In this document: one piece after another, positions 37,743 to 48,247 of the stretch
How positions within the stretch are numbered: position 1 is the first letter of the stretch
Layout of the letters: the number at the start of each line of letters is the position of its first letter
Origin: Streptomyces paludis
GTDB taxonomy: Bacteria > Actinomycetota > Actinomycetes > Streptomycetales > Streptomycetaceae
Length of the DNA: 64,000 nt
Assembly (NCBI RefSeq): GCF_003344965.1
Contig: NZ_CP031194.1
Span: 7,626,001 to 7,690,000, forward strand
Reading direction: 5' to 3'
Translations under genes and position numbers: made by a program
Notes under the pieces: model-generated
What the model was told of the DNA's origin: nothing
The model's database searches: none
Seen by the model: the letters and a program-made list of their open reading frames with translations, nothing else

Positions 37743-38762
37743 TCAGCGGCGGCGCTGGTCGGCGCGGAGTTCGAAGTCGCCGTAGCTGTTGTCGACCGGG
37801 TTGACCGTCACACCGGGCGCGACGATCCGGTCGATGGCGTCGAGCACGTCGGACGGGAGCGTGATGTCGGCGGCGGGCAGGAACGCCTCCAGCTGCTCCA
37901 TGGTGCGGGGGCCGATGATCGCCGAGGTGACGCCGGGGTGGTGGATGACGAAGGCGACGGCCAGCTCGATCAGGGTGAGACCCGCCTTCTCCGCCAGGAC
38001 GGCGAGCTGTTCGGCGGCGTGGAGCTTGCGCTGGTTGGCGGGGGTGCTCAGGTCGAAGCGCGCCGGGGGACGCGCCGCCGAGGCGGGGTTCTCGGTGGCG
38101 TTCTCGCGGTAGCGGCCCGACAGCCAGCCGCCGGAGAGCGGGCTGTACGTGAGGGTGCCCATGCCGTGGCGGCGCACGGTGGGCAGCACGTCCTCCTCGA
38201 TGCCGCGGACCAGGATCGAGTACGGCGGCTGCTCGGTCACGAACCGTTCCAGCCGGCGTTCCCGCGAGGTCCACTGGGCCTCGACGATCTGGGAGCCGGA
38301 GTAGGACGAGGAGCCGAGGTAGCGGATCTTGCCCTGGCGTACGAGGTCGGAGAGGGCGCCGAGGGTCTCGGCGACATCCGTGTCGGGGCTGGGGCGGTGC
38401 ACCTGGTAGAGGTCGATGTGGTCGGTGCCGAGCCGGCGCAGGGAGTTCTCGACCTCGCGCATGATCCAGTGCCGTGAGCCGCCGCGCTGGTTGGGGTCGC
38501 TCCGGTCCATCGGCATGAAGAACTTGGTCGCCAGGAACACGTCCTCGCGGCGGTTCTTGAGAGCCTTGCCGACGATCTCCTCCGAAACACCGGCGGAGTA
38601 CACGTCCGCGGTGTCGACGAAGTTGATCCCCGCGTCCAGGGCACGGTGGATGATCCGGATCGAGTCGGCCTCGTCCTCGTTCCCCCAGGGGCCGAACATC
38701 ATCGCGCCCAGGCAGAGCGGGCTGACCTGGACACCGGTGCGGCCGAGCGGTCGGTAGCGCAT
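37743..38762 (-). CDS. Aldo/keto reductase
   Basis: A 339-residue (alpha/beta)8 NADPH-dependent reductase. The catalytic tetrad is visible as Asp and Tyr in FVDTADVYSAG, Lys in FLATKFFMP and His in LYQVHRPSP. The C-terminal IIGPRTMEQLE binds the NADP phosphate. The start MRYRPLGRTGVQVSPLCLG is the classic first strand, with GAGGAG upstream. It is downstream of the MmyB-type regulator gene on the same strand, with short direct repeats between them, so the two may be co-transcribed. Reduces an aldehyde or ketone of unknown identity. Confidence 0.92.
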   Translation of the reverse strand: MRYRPLGRTGVQVSPLCLGAMMFGPWGNEDEADSIRIIHRALDAGINFVDTADVYSAGVSEEIVGKALKNRREDVFLATKFFMPMDRSDPNQRGGSRHWIMREVENSLRRLGTDHIDLYQVHRPSPDTDVAETLGALSDLVRQGKIRYLGSSSYSGSQIVEAQWTSRERRLERFVTEQPPYSILVRGIEEDVLPTVRRHGMGTLTYSPLSGGWLSGRYRENATENPASAARPPARFDLSTPANQRKLHAAEQLAVLAEKAGLTLIELAVAFVIHHPGVTSAIIGPRTMEQLEAFLPAADITLPSDVLDAIDRIVAPGVTVNPVDNSYGDFELRADQRRR

Positions 38763-38787
38763 GAAGTGGTTCTCCTCGGATGTGATC

Positions 38788-38855
38788 GTGATCGGTCGTC
38801 AGTTGCTGACCGTCGTCAGTCGTTGTCGGATGTCATCGGTCGTGATCGGCCGTCA
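38788..38855. repeat. Direct repeat pair upstream of the aldo/keto reductase
   Basis: GTGATCGGTCGTCA (38788-38801) and GTGATCGGCCGTCA (38842-38855) are 13/14 identical with starts 54 bases apart, and related GTCGTCA/ATCGGTCGT fragments fill the gap. The last copy ends on the stop codon of the regulator gene. It could be an operator array or decayed simple repeat. Confidence 0.4.
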
Positions 38856-39752
38856 CCGGTCCTTCGCGGTCGGGACGACAATCCCGGTGCCCGCCCAACT
38901 GGCCAGAAGCGCCAGGGCCTCCTTCTCCGGGGAGTCGGGTTCGGGCGTGTAGAAGTTGAGCCGGAGACCGGGATCCGCCGGCAGCTCCATCGCCTCGTAC
39001 GGCAGGGAGAGATCGCCGACCACCGGATGGCGCAGGTTCTTCACCCCGGAACGGTGGAACTTCACGTCGTGGCGGGCCCACCGGCGGGCGAAGTCGCCGC
39101 TCTTGGCCGTCAGCTCCCCGATCAGATCGGTCAGCGCCTTGTCGTGGGGTGTCCGGCCCGTCTCGATGCGCAGAAACGCGACCGCGTCGTCGGCGCCCTT
39201 GTCCCGGTCGACCCAGAAGTCCTTGCTCGCGGGGTCCAGGAACAGGAAGCGGGCGCTGTTGACCGGGCCGCGCTGGGCGAACAGCGGCGAGTCGAAGAGG
39301 GGCGCGTACAGCGCCCGCCCCAGCGTGTTCGCGGCCAGGATGTCGAAGCGCGCGTTGCGTACGTACGCCGGCACATCGGTCATCGAGTCCAGCAGGCGCA
39401 GGACCGTGGGCCGTACCCGGGCCGCCGGCACCGTGGCGCGCCGGCCCGACGGTGCCGCCGCGCGGGCCAGGTCGTAGAGGTGGGTGCGCTCGGCCTCGTC
39501 GAGTTGCAGCGCGTGCGCGAGGGACTCCAGTACGGAGTCCGAGGCGCCGGCGAGGTTTCCGCGCTCCAGCCGTACGTAGTAGTCGACGCTCATCCCCGCG
39601 AGCAGCGCGACCTCCTCCCGGCGCAGGCCCGCGACCCGCCGGTTGCCGCCGTAGAGCGGCAGTCCGCTCCGCTCCGGAGTGATCCGGGCACGCCGGGTGC
39701 TCAGGAACTCACGGACCTCGGCGGCCACACTCTTCTTGTCTCTGTCTGTCAT
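38853..39752 (-). CDS. XRE-family regulator with MmyB-like ligand-binding domain
   Basis: A 299-residue regulator: N-terminal helix-turn-helix (about residues 10-90; GLRREEVALLAGMSVDYYVRLERG) and a C-terminal MmyB-like domain (about 105-290; VPAYVRNARFDILAANTLGRALY), which in this family has a PAS-like fold binding small or fatty-acid ligands. These proteins usually regulate a neighbouring oxidoreductase. Here it is flanked by an aldo/keto reductase (same strand) and a divergent zinc alcohol dehydrogenase, with two palindromes at 39814-39833 and 39851-39867 in the shared upstream region. ATG 39752 is preceded by AGGGA. Confidence 0.92.
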   Translation of the reverse strand: MTDRDKKSVAAEVREFLSTRRARITPERSGLPLYGGNRRVAGLRREEVALLAGMSVDYYVRLERGNLAGASDSVLESLAHALQLDEAERTHLYDLARAAAPSGRRATVPAARVRPTVLRLLDSMTDVPAYVRNARFDILAANTLGRALYAPLFDSPLFAQRGPVNSARFLFLDPASKDFWVDRDKGADDAVAFLRIETGRTPHDKALTDLIGELTAKSGDFARRWARHDVKFHRSGVKNLRHPVVGDLSLPYEAMELPADPGLRLNFYTPEPDSPEKEALALLASWAGTGIVVPTAKDR

Positions 39753-39813
39753 GGGCGGATCCCTGAGATCGCTCCGCCGCCGGTGATCGTGTTCCCGGCG
39801 GAATGCCGTGCTT

Positions 39814-39833
39814 CGGACTTCACCATAAGTCCG
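39814..39833. promoter_or_regulatory. Inverted repeat near the MmyB-type regulator start
   Basis: CGGACTT and AAGTCCG form perfect 7-base arms around 6 bases, 61 bases upstream of the regulator start. It is a candidate operator for autoregulation. Confidence 0.45.
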
Positions 39834-39850
39834 TCCGGGAGGACCTGCGA

Positions 39851-39867
39851 GGTACTGCCAGTACCTG
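39851..39867. promoter_or_regulatory. Perfect palindrome between regulator and alcohol dehydrogenase
   Basis: AGGTACT-GCC-AGTACCT is a perfect 7+3+7 palindrome in the 226-bp divergent gap, 111 bases before the dehydrogenase start. It is the most symmetric site in the gap and a candidate operator for the adjacent regulator. Confidence 0.5.
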
Positions 39868-39978
39868 GAAGATCAGTGACTCCCACCCGCGCGTCCCCAC
39901 GGCGTTTCCTGGAACAGGACCGGCCGGTGCCGTTCCCGAAGCCAGACCCCACCCCGTATCCCGCGCGAAGGAATCACC

Positions 39979-41049
39979 ATGCCCACCACTGTCCACGCGT
40001 ACGGCGTCCACGAAGCGGGGAAGCCGCTCGTTCCCGTCACCGTCGAGCGCCGCGACGTCGGCCCGCACGACGTCCGGCTCGACATCCTGTACTGCGGGAT
40101 CTGCCACTCCGACATGAACTACGTGGACGGGACGTTCGGCCCGACGGCGGTCAGCCCGCTCGTGCCCGGCCACGAGATCGTCGGCCGGGTCACCGAGACC
40201 GGCTCCGAGGTCTCCCGCCACCGGGTCGGCGACCTGGTGGGCATCGGCTGCATGGTCAACTCCTGCCGTGTGTGCGAGAACTGCCGGGCGGGCCAGGAGC
40301 AGTACTGCCGCCAGGGCAGCACACTGGTCTTCGGCGCCCCCGACCCCGTCGAGCCCGGAGCCCACACGCAGGGCGGCTACTCCGGGGCGATCGTCGCCCC
40401 GGAGGACTTCGTCGTCCGCGTCCCGGAGAGCCTCGACCCGGCCGCCGCCGCACCCCTGCTGTGCGCCGGCATCACCGTCTACTCCCCGCTCAAGCGGTTC
40501 GGCGCCCGCCCCGGCACCAGGGTCGCGGTCGTCGGCCTCGGCGGGCTCGGCCACCTCGGTGTGAAGACGGCCAAGGCCATGGGCGCCGAGGTGACCGTAC
40601 TGTCCCAGTCCGGCGGCAAGCGGGAGGCCGCCGCGGCCCTCGGCGCCGACCACTACGCCGTCACCGGTGACGGTTCGGCGTTCACCGAACTGGCCGGCAC
40701 CTTCGACATCATCCTGAACACCGTCAGCGCGCCGGTGTCCCTCACCGACTACCTCGGGATGCTGCGTCTGCACGGCACCCTGGTGAATGTCGGTGTGACG
40801 ACCGAGCCGATGCCGGTGGACGTCTTCGCCCTCCTCCAGAACGGCCGCTCCTTCGTGGGATCGCTGTTCGGCGGCATCGCCGAGACACAGGAGATGCTCG
40901 ACTTCGCGGCCGAGCACGGCATCACCGCCGACATCGAGCTGATCGGCGCGCAGGACATCAACACCGCCTACGAGCGGATCCTCGCCTCCGACGTCCGCTA
41001 CCGGTTCGTGATCGACGGCGCGACCTTCGCGGAGCCCCGGCGGGCCTGA
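39979..41049 (+). CDS. Zinc-dependent alcohol dehydrogenase (YahK/CAD type)
   Basis: A 356-residue medium-chain dehydrogenase. Catalytic zinc ligands are Cys in YCGICHSD and the GHE histidine in VPGHEIVG; structural zinc cysteines lie in SCRVCENCRAGQEQYC; the NADP-binding motif is VVGLGGLGHLG. It is closest to the broad-range aldehyde reductase/cinnamyl-alcohol dehydrogenase subfamily, so aldehyde reduction with NADPH is likely. ATG 39979 follows GAAGGA. It is divergent from the MmyB-type regulator gene, which probably controls it. Confidence 0.93.
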   Translation: MPTTVHAYGVHEAGKPLVPVTVERRDVGPHDVRLDILYCGICHSDMNYVDGTFGPTAVSPLVPGHEIVGRVTETGSEVSRHRVGDLVGIGCMVNSCRVCENCRAGQEQYCRQGSTLVFGAPDPVEPGAHTQGGYSGAIVAPEDFVVRVPESLDPAAAAPLLCAGITVYSPLKRFGARPGTRVAVVGLGGLGHLGVKTAKAMGAEVTVLSQSGGKREAAAALGADHYAVTGDGSAFTELAGTFDIILNTVSAPVSLTDYLGMLRLHGTLVNVGVTTEPMPVDVFALLQNGRSFVGSLFGGIAETQEMLDFAAEHGITADIELIGAQDINTAYERILASDVRYRFVIDGATFAEPRRA

Positions 41050-41163
41050 CGGACCACCACCTGCTCTCCAGGTGAATCGCCGCACAGGGCGCGTGACCGC
41101 GGCGCCCGAGTGGAACTGTCGGTACGGACGCCCCTCGCGTCCACTCACTCGCAAGGAACGAAC

Positions 41164-41961
41164 ATGGCACACCACCCCCTGACCGTGCTCGTGGTCGGCG
41201 CCACCGGCGGCATCGGACGCCTCGTCGTCGCCGAGGCGATCGCGCGCGGGCACACCGTCCGGGCCCTGGTGCGTGACCGCGCGAAGGGCGCCCGGCTGCT
41301 CCCCGCCGACACCGGGCTGGTCGTCGGCGATGTCACCCGGCCCGAGACCCTGCCCGCGGCGGTGGCCGGCGCCGACGCGGTGGTGCTCACCCTCGGTTCC
41401 TCCGGCACCGGCGCCTCCTCTCCGGAGACGGTGGACTACGCGGGCGTACGCGACGTGCTGACCGCCGCGGCCTCCCCGACGGACGGCGCACGGCCCCGCG
41501 TGGTGCTGATGACCTCCATCGGGGCGACCGCCCGCGGCAGCGGTTACGGCCATCTGCTGGAGTGGAAGCGCCGCTCGGAACGGCTGGTCAGGGCCAGTGG
41601 CCTCCCGTACACCATCGTGCGGCCGGGCTGGTTCGACCTGAACGGACCCGGCGAACACCGGGTGGTGTTCCTCCAGGGCGACCGCCGCCGGTCCGGCGGC
41701 CCCGCCGACGGAAGGGTCGCGCGGGCCGACATCGCACAGGTCCTGGTGGCGGCCCTCACCGCTCCCGAGGCGGCCGGCCGTACCTTCGAGCTGGTGTCCG
41801 CGCCGGGAACGATGCCGAGCGCCCTGGGACCGCGGTTCGCGGCGCTGGACCAGGACCCGCCCGGCTCCCTGGACGGCGTACGGGACGAGGCCAACATGCC
41901 GCTCGACGGTGAGCCGCGGCGGGTCCGCGACGACCTCGAAGCCGTCCGGGCGCGCGCCTAG
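41164..41961 (+). CDS. NAD(P)-binding Rossmann-fold protein (atypical SDR)
   Basis: A 265-residue atypical short-chain dehydrogenase of the SDR_a5/NmrA-like type. VVGATGGIGRLVV is the glycine-rich cofactor motif, and VRPGWFDLNGPG and an ADIAQVLVAAL region are typical of NAD(P)H-binding epimerase-like proteins. Proteins like this act as reductases or redox sensors; no substrate can be assigned. ATG 41164 follows AAGGAACGAAC. The TAG stop (41959-41961) lies inside the left end of the MITE-like element, so insertion of that element may have fixed the present C-terminus. Confidence 0.85.
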   Translation: MAHHPLTVLVVGATGGIGRLVVAEAIARGHTVRALVRDRAKGARLLPADTGLVVGDVTRPETLPAAVAGADAVVLTLGSSGTGASSPETVDYAGVRDVLTAAASPTDGARPRVVLMTSIGATARGSGYGHLLEWKRRSERLVRASGLPYTIVRPGWFDLNGPGEHRVVFLQGDRRRSGGPADGRVARADIAQVLVAALTAPEAAGRTFELVSAPGTMPSALGPRFAALDQDPPGSLDGVRDEANMPLDGEPRRVRDDLEAVRARA

Positions 41962-42138
41962 GGCGTGTTGTGAAAGTCCCGCCTGCCTGGCGACGCCTGG
42001 CACGCACGCTCGCCGCGTTGTCGGGATCACCCCAGTACGTCCAGTACAGGGGCGACCCTCCGCCTTGCGAGCGCACGCACCAGACGCCGCCAGGCCCGCC
42101 CTGCGGGCGGACGGCGCTACTTTCGCAACACGCCCTAG
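41958..42138. mobile_element. 181-bp palindromic MITE-like element
   Basis: The ends CTAGGGCGTGTTGTGAAAGT (41958-41977) and its complement at 42119-42138 match at 19 of 20 positions. Inside, two 28-base arms (41986-42013 and 42067-42094) pair at 22 positions. All six differences are transitions that become G-U pairs in RNA of one orientation. A small hairpin with CCCC and GGGG arms sits at the centre. It has no coding capacity. It resembles the non-autonomous palindromic repeats scattered through Streptomyces chromosomes. Confidence 0.7.
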
Positions 42139-42211
42139 GCCTGACGACAGCCCGTACGTACTACGGCGCAACGCCCGCAGCACAACGCCCGCCACGCGAC
42201 AAGGAGTCAGC

Positions 42212-42595
42212 ATGCCACCGACCGCCGGCCAGAAGGACCGGGAGGACATTCTCCGCGCCCACCACGCCTACCTCGGCGCCATGACCGAAGGAGACACACC
42301 GTCACTCGACGGCCTGCTCGACGACGGATTCACCCTCACCCACATGACGGGATACGTCCAGCGAAAGGCCGAGTGGCTGACGGAGATGGACGCCGGGCAG
42401 TTCGTCTACCACTCCATCGACGAGGTGGACACGGCGCTCGACCTCGACGGCGACACGGCGCGGCTGACCGTCCGGACCCTGACCGACGCGAAGGTGTACG
42501 GCAGCCGGGCCGACTGGCGGTTGCTCCTGACCACCGACTACGGCCGCCGCGACGGCACCTGGATCCCCCTGAGAACGGTCGCCACGACGTGGTGA
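42212..42595 (+). CDS. SnoaL/NTF2-like (DUF4440) small protein
   Basis: A 127-residue cone-shaped NTF2-fold protein: an N-terminal helix (ILRAHHAYLGAMTEGD), a LLDDGFTLTHMTGY strand region, a KAEWLTEM helix, then mixed strands ending GTWIPLRTVATTW. Members act as isomerases, hydrolases or simple ligand-binding proteins. The HM/TGY segment fits the DUF4440 branch. ATG 42212 follows a strong AAGGAG and lies 73 bases after the MITE-like element, which may now carry or disturb its promoter. Function unassigned. Confidence 0.82.
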   Translation: MPPTAGQKDREDILRAHHAYLGAMTEGDTPSLDGLLDDGFTLTHMTGYVQRKAEWLTEMDAGQFVYHSIDEVDTALDLDGDTARLTVRTLTDAKVYGSRADWRLLLTTDYGRRDGTWIPLRTVATTW

Positions 42596-42676
42596 CCCGT
42601 AGCGGCCAAGAGGCGGTGCGAGCCACAAGGGCTCCGGCGAACCCGGCCGCCCCGACCACCCGGAGGAGAGGGCATC

Positions 42677-44278
42677 GTGGCAGCGCTTGAGTTCGTCGTG
42701 GTGCTCGGGTGCGCCCTGCTGGTCAGCGGAGCCCTCGCCCACCGGCTCAAGGTGGCCGCCCCCGTCGTACAACTGGCCGCCGGCGTCCTGCTCGGCTTCG
42801 TCCCCGCGCTCCGCGGGACCGAGCTGCCGCCGGAGGTGCTGCTGCTCGTCTTCCTGCCGGTGCTCCTGTACTGGGAGAGTGTGACGACCTCGCTGCGGGG
42901 GATCCGGCGGGACCTGCGCGGCATCGTCCTGACCGGCACCCTCCTGGTCGTTGTCACCGCCTGGGCCGTCGCGGCGCTCGCGCACGCCCTCGGTCTGCCG
43001 TGGGGCCCGGCCTGGGTCCTGGGAGCCGCCGTCGCACCGACCGACGCCACCGCCGTGGGGGTGGTCTCCCGGCTGCTGCCCCGGCGCAACGTCACACTGC
43101 TGCGCGCCGAGTCCCTGATCAACGACGGTACGGCGCTGGTCGTCTACAGCCTGGCGGTCGGTGTCACCGCGGGCTCCGAACACCTCGGCACGGCCCATGT
43201 GAGCGGACTGGTGGTGCTGTCCTACGGCGGCGGTATCGCGGTCGGCGTCCTCGTCGCGTGGCTCGGTATCCGGCTCCGCCGCCTCGTGCGCGGGCTCGGC
43301 GAACCGATGCTGGACAACCTCACGATCATCCTGATCCCGTTCAGCGCCTATCTGCTGGCCGAGCGGGCCGAGGCGTCGGGCGTGCTCGCGGTCGTGGTGT
43401 GCGGGCTGATCATGAGCCAGGCGGGCCCCAGCCTGGGCGGCGCCGAGGCGCGCCGGCAGACCACGGCCTTCTGGTCACTGGCGATGTATCTGCTCAACGG
43501 TGTGCTGTTCGTCCTGGTCGGCCTTGAGGCGCAGGCGGCGGTCCGGGGTCTGTCCGGTACCGCCCTGACCACGGCGCTCCTGACGGTGGCCGCGGCCTCC
43601 TGCGCGCTGGTCGTCGTGCGCTTCCTCTTCCTGTTCGCCGCGGTGTACACCATCAGGGCGCTGGACCGCCGCCCGCGCCAACGGGAGCGCCGCATGGGCC
43701 ACCGCGCCCGCGTGGTCAGCGCGCTGGCCGGATTCCGGGGAGCCGTCTCCCTGGCGCTCGCGCTGTCCGTGCCGTACACCCTCGACTCCGGTGGACCGTT
43801 CCCGGACCGCGACACCATCGTGTTCGTCACCGCCGGCGTCGTGGTGACCACCCTCGTGGTGCAGGCGCTGATCCTGCCGTCCGTGGCCCGCTGGGCCCGG
43901 CTGCCCCACGACACGGACACCGAGCGTGAACTCGCCCTCGCCCGGACCACCGCCTCCCGGGCCGCCCTGGACGCCCTCCCCGCGGTGGCGGCGGACCTCG
44001 GCACCGACCCCGAGGTCGCCGAGCGGCTGCGCGCCACGTACGAGATCCACCTGCACACGCTCCGGGCCGCCGAAACGGTGGACACCCCGGACGCCGACAC
44101 ACTCGTACGGCACCACGAGCAGGAGACCGCCCTGCGCCTGGCCCTTCTGGAACACAAACGCTCCGCCGTCATCGGCCTGCGCGACGCCCGCCACATCGAC
44201 GACGCCGTCCTCCAGTCGGTGCAGGCCCAACTGGATGTGGAGGAGGTGCGCCTGGCCCCGACGGCGGAGCCGGAGTGA
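42677..44278 (+). CDS. Cation/proton antiporter, CPA1 (NhaP) family
   Basis: A 533-residue Na+(K+)/H+ antiporter. About 12 transmembrane helices fill residues 1-410, and the CPA1 signatures are visible: APTDATAVGVV with the ion-binding Asp, and ESLINDGTALVVYS with the Asn-Asp pair. FRGAVSLALAL near residue 355 is a late-helix hallmark. A 120-residue acidic/helical cytoplasmic tail follows. GTG 42677 is preceded by GGAGGAGAGGG. It exports Na+ or K+ in exchange for protons. It converges on the cysteine desulfurase gene 36 bases away. Confidence 0.92.
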   Translation: MAALEFVVVLGCALLVSGALAHRLKVAAPVVQLAAGVLLGFVPALRGTELPPEVLLLVFLPVLLYWESVTTSLRGIRRDLRGIVLTGTLLVVVTAWAVAALAHALGLPWGPAWVLGAAVAPTDATAVGVVSRLLPRRNVTLLRAESLINDGTALVVYSLAVGVTAGSEHLGTAHVSGLVVLSYGGGIAVGVLVAWLGIRLRRLVRGLGEPMLDNLTIILIPFSAYLLAERAEASGVLAVVVCGLIMSQAGPSLGGAEARRQTTAFWSLAMYLLNGVLFVLVGLEAQAAVRGLSGTALTTALLTVAAASCALVVVRFLFLFAAVYTIRALDRRPRQRERRMGHRARVVSALAGFRGAVSLALALSVPYTLDSGGPFPDRDTIVFVTAGVVVTTLVVQALILPSVARWARLPHDTDTERELALARTTASRAALDALPAVAADLGTDPEVAERLRATYEIHLHTLRAAETVDTPDADTLVRHHEQETALRLALLEHKRSAVIGLRDARHIDDAVLQSVQAQLDVEEVRLAPTAEPE

Positions 44279-44314
44279 CGGCACGTAACGCGACGGGGGG
44301 CGGGGGAGCGCGGG

Positions 44315-46133
<1,819 letters not shown>

Positions 46134-46159
<26 letters not shown>

Positions 46160-47072
46160 GGATCTTGTCCACTTCGACGTTGTCGAGCACGGCGAGCGCG
46201 TCCTCGGTGAGCACCGCGAGCGAGCAGTACAGGGAGACCAGGTAGGAGGCGATGGCGCTGCGGTCGATCTGCATGAAGCGCACCGACAGCCCCATCCCCT
46301 GCTCGCCCGAGAGCCCGGGCTGGAACAGCCCGACCACGCCCTGGCGCGACTCGCCGGTACGCAGCAGCAGGAACTTCGTCCTGCCGTTCTCCAGCGGGAC
46401 CTTGTCCGACGGGATGATCGGCAGCCCCCGCCAGGTCAGGAACTGCGAGCCGAACATGCTGACCGTCGCCGGCGGCACACCCCGCCGGGTGCACTCCCGG
46501 CCGAACGCGGCGACCCCTTCCGGATGGGTGAGGAAGAAGGCGGGCTGCTTCCACACCTTGGTGATGAGGGCGTCCAGGTCGTCCGGGGTCGGCGGACCCG
46601 CCAGGGTGGGGATGCGCTGGCTGCCCGCCACACTGCTCAGCAGTCCGTAATCCGGGCTGTTGATCAGCTCGCCCTCCTGATGCTCCTTCACCGCCTCGAT
46701 GGTCAGCCGGAGTTGCTGTGCGGTCTGGTTGTGCGGGCTGGAGTACAGGTCGGCGATCCGGGTGTGCAGATCCAGGACCGTCTGGACGGCCTTGAGCCGG
46801 TACTCCCGGGGCTCCTGCGCGTAGTCGACGAAGGTGTCGGGCAGCGGCGCCTCGTCGTAGTTGTCGCATTCGATGCGCACCGACTCGGGATGATCGACCC
46901 TGTTCACCCGGTAGATACCGGCCTCGACCGGTACCCACGACATCAGGTGCACCAGCCAGCGGGGCGTGATGGAGGCCATCTGCGGAACGGTCTTGGTGGT
47001 GTTCGCCAAGGTCCGCGCCGCTTTGTCGCTCACCGACATCGATCGTGACGGCGGATTCACAGCCGTGGTCAT
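46134..47072 (-). CDS. Family 2A encapsulin shell protein (SrpI-like)
   Basis: A 312-residue HK97-fold capsid protein of encapsulin family 2A. The N-terminal segment LANTTKTVPQMASITPRWL, then VPVEAGIYRVNRV, closely follow the cyanobacterial SrpI shell protein, and the C-terminal half contains LPIIPSDKVP and GLFQPGLSGEQG typical of the group. Subunits assemble into an icosahedral protein compartment that houses cysteine desulfurase. There is no cyclic-nucleotide-binding insertion, which places it in 2A rather than 2B. The start at ATG 47072 on the minus strand has AAGGAG seven bases upstream. It is divergent from the LysR gene and overlaps the desulfurase gene by 26 bases. Confidence 0.94.
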
Positions 47073-47247
47073 ACGGCGTCTCCTTACCCGTGCCCGAGGG
47101 GCGGGCACGCGGGGTGGGGGGTGGGGGCGAGCGCGCCGGCGGTCAGATGTGCGCGGTCGAACTCGCTCGCACGAACTTTCCCACTCACCTCCCCGCGGCC
47201 GCGGTAGCGGACAGATGCGTGTCTTCGAGGCTTCCATCGAAGCGGGC

Positions 47248-47253
47248 TATGAT
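47248..47253 (+). promoter_or_regulatory. Candidate -10 box for a leaderless LysR mRNA
   Basis: TATGAT lies so that the usual start point (about 7 bases downstream) coincides with the A of ATG 47260, and no Shine-Dalgarno is visible. An inverted repeat with CTTCGA and TCGAAG arms (47223-47242) lies just upstream. Confidence 0.45.
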
Positions 47254-47259
47254 TCGCGG

Positions 47260-48162
47260 ATGATCGACTTGAGTCGGCTGCGGGTGCTGGTCGCCGTCGC
47301 CCGGGAAGGTTCGATCACCGCGGCCGCCGAGGCGTTGGGCTACGCCCAGCCGTCGGTCAGCCACCAACTCGCCCGGCTGGAGGCCGAGGTCGGCCTGCCC
47401 CTGTTGCAGCGGATGGGGCGCGGTATCCGGCTCACCGAGGCCGGCCGGCTGCTGGTGGACCGCGCCCAATCGATCCTGGCGCAGGTCGAGTCGGTCCACG
47501 CCGAGCTGGCGGAGCTGGCCGGGCTGCGCTCGGGCCGGGTCCGGCTGGCCGCCTTCCCCTCGGCGCTGGCCACCCTGGTGCCGCTCGCGGCGGCCCGGGT
47601 CTCCGCCCGGCACCCCGGTATCGAACTCACCTTGCGCGAAGCCGAACCGCCGGACGCGCTCAGCGCCCTGCGCGACAACGACGCGGACGTGGCGCTGATC
47701 TTCGAGCACGGCGATCCGCCCCAGCGCGATCGCCGCGACACCACCATGACACCGCTTCTCGACGAACCGCTGTACGTGGTCACCCCGGCGGACCGCTCCT
47801 GGGACGGTCCCCGGGCGGAGTTGGGCACCTATGCCGAGGCACGCTGGATCGCCGGCTGCGAACGCTGCCGCGAACATCTCGTCGCCGCCTGCGAGCGGTC
47901 CGGGTTCTCGCCGGTCATCGAGTTCGAGACCGACGACTACGTCGCCGTACAGGCACTCGTCGCGGCCGGGCTGGGGGTGAGTCTGCTGCCCGGACTCACC
48001 CTCCTCGCCAACCGGCACCCCGGGGTCAGGCTCCACCGGATCGCCGGCATGCGCAGACGGGTCGTGGCCGCCGTGTACGGCAAACCGCCCGCGTCCCAGC
48101 CCGCCCAAGTGCTCCTCGACGCGCTCGACGCGACCCTCACCGCACCGCGCTGGCCGTCCTGA
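47260..48162 (+). CDS. LysR-family transcriptional regulator
   Basis: A 300-residue LysR regulator: N-terminal winged helix-turn-helix (SRLRVLVAVAREGSITAAAEALGYAQPSVSHQLARLEAEVG) and a periplasmic-binding-protein-like effector domain. The effector domain contains a CERC motif (WIAGCERCREHL) that might be redox- or sulfur-sensitive, though related actinobacterial LysR proteins often have it. ATG 47260 begins exactly at MIDLSRLRVL; translation is probably leaderless from TATGAT at 47248. It is divergent from the encapsulin operon across 187 bases, the classic LysR arrangement, so encapsulin regulation is the leading hypothesis. Confidence 0.9.
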   Translation: MIDLSRLRVLVAVAREGSITAAAEALGYAQPSVSHQLARLEAEVGLPLLQRMGRGIRLTEAGRLLVDRAQSILAQVESVHAELAELAGLRSGRVRLAAFPSALATLVPLAAARVSARHPGIELTLREAEPPDALSALRDNDADVALIFEHGDPPQRDRRDTTMTPLLDEPLYVVTPADRSWDGPRAELGTYAEARWIAGCERCREHLVAACERSGFSPVIEFETDDYVAVQALVAAGLGVSLLPGLTLLANRHPGVRLHRIAGMRRRVVAAVYGKPPASQPAQVLLDALDATLTAPRWPS

Positions 48163-48247
48163 CGGTCGCGGTGGCGGTCGCGCAGGCCGGATCTCCCCGC
48201 TGCCCCGGGCCGTTGCCCGGGCCACCGGGATCTGTAGCATCCGGCGG

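Noticed and set aside
41958..42138. A CRISPR array or tRNA in the palindromic region
   Set aside because: Only one inverted pair, no regularly spaced direct repeats and no cloverleaf.
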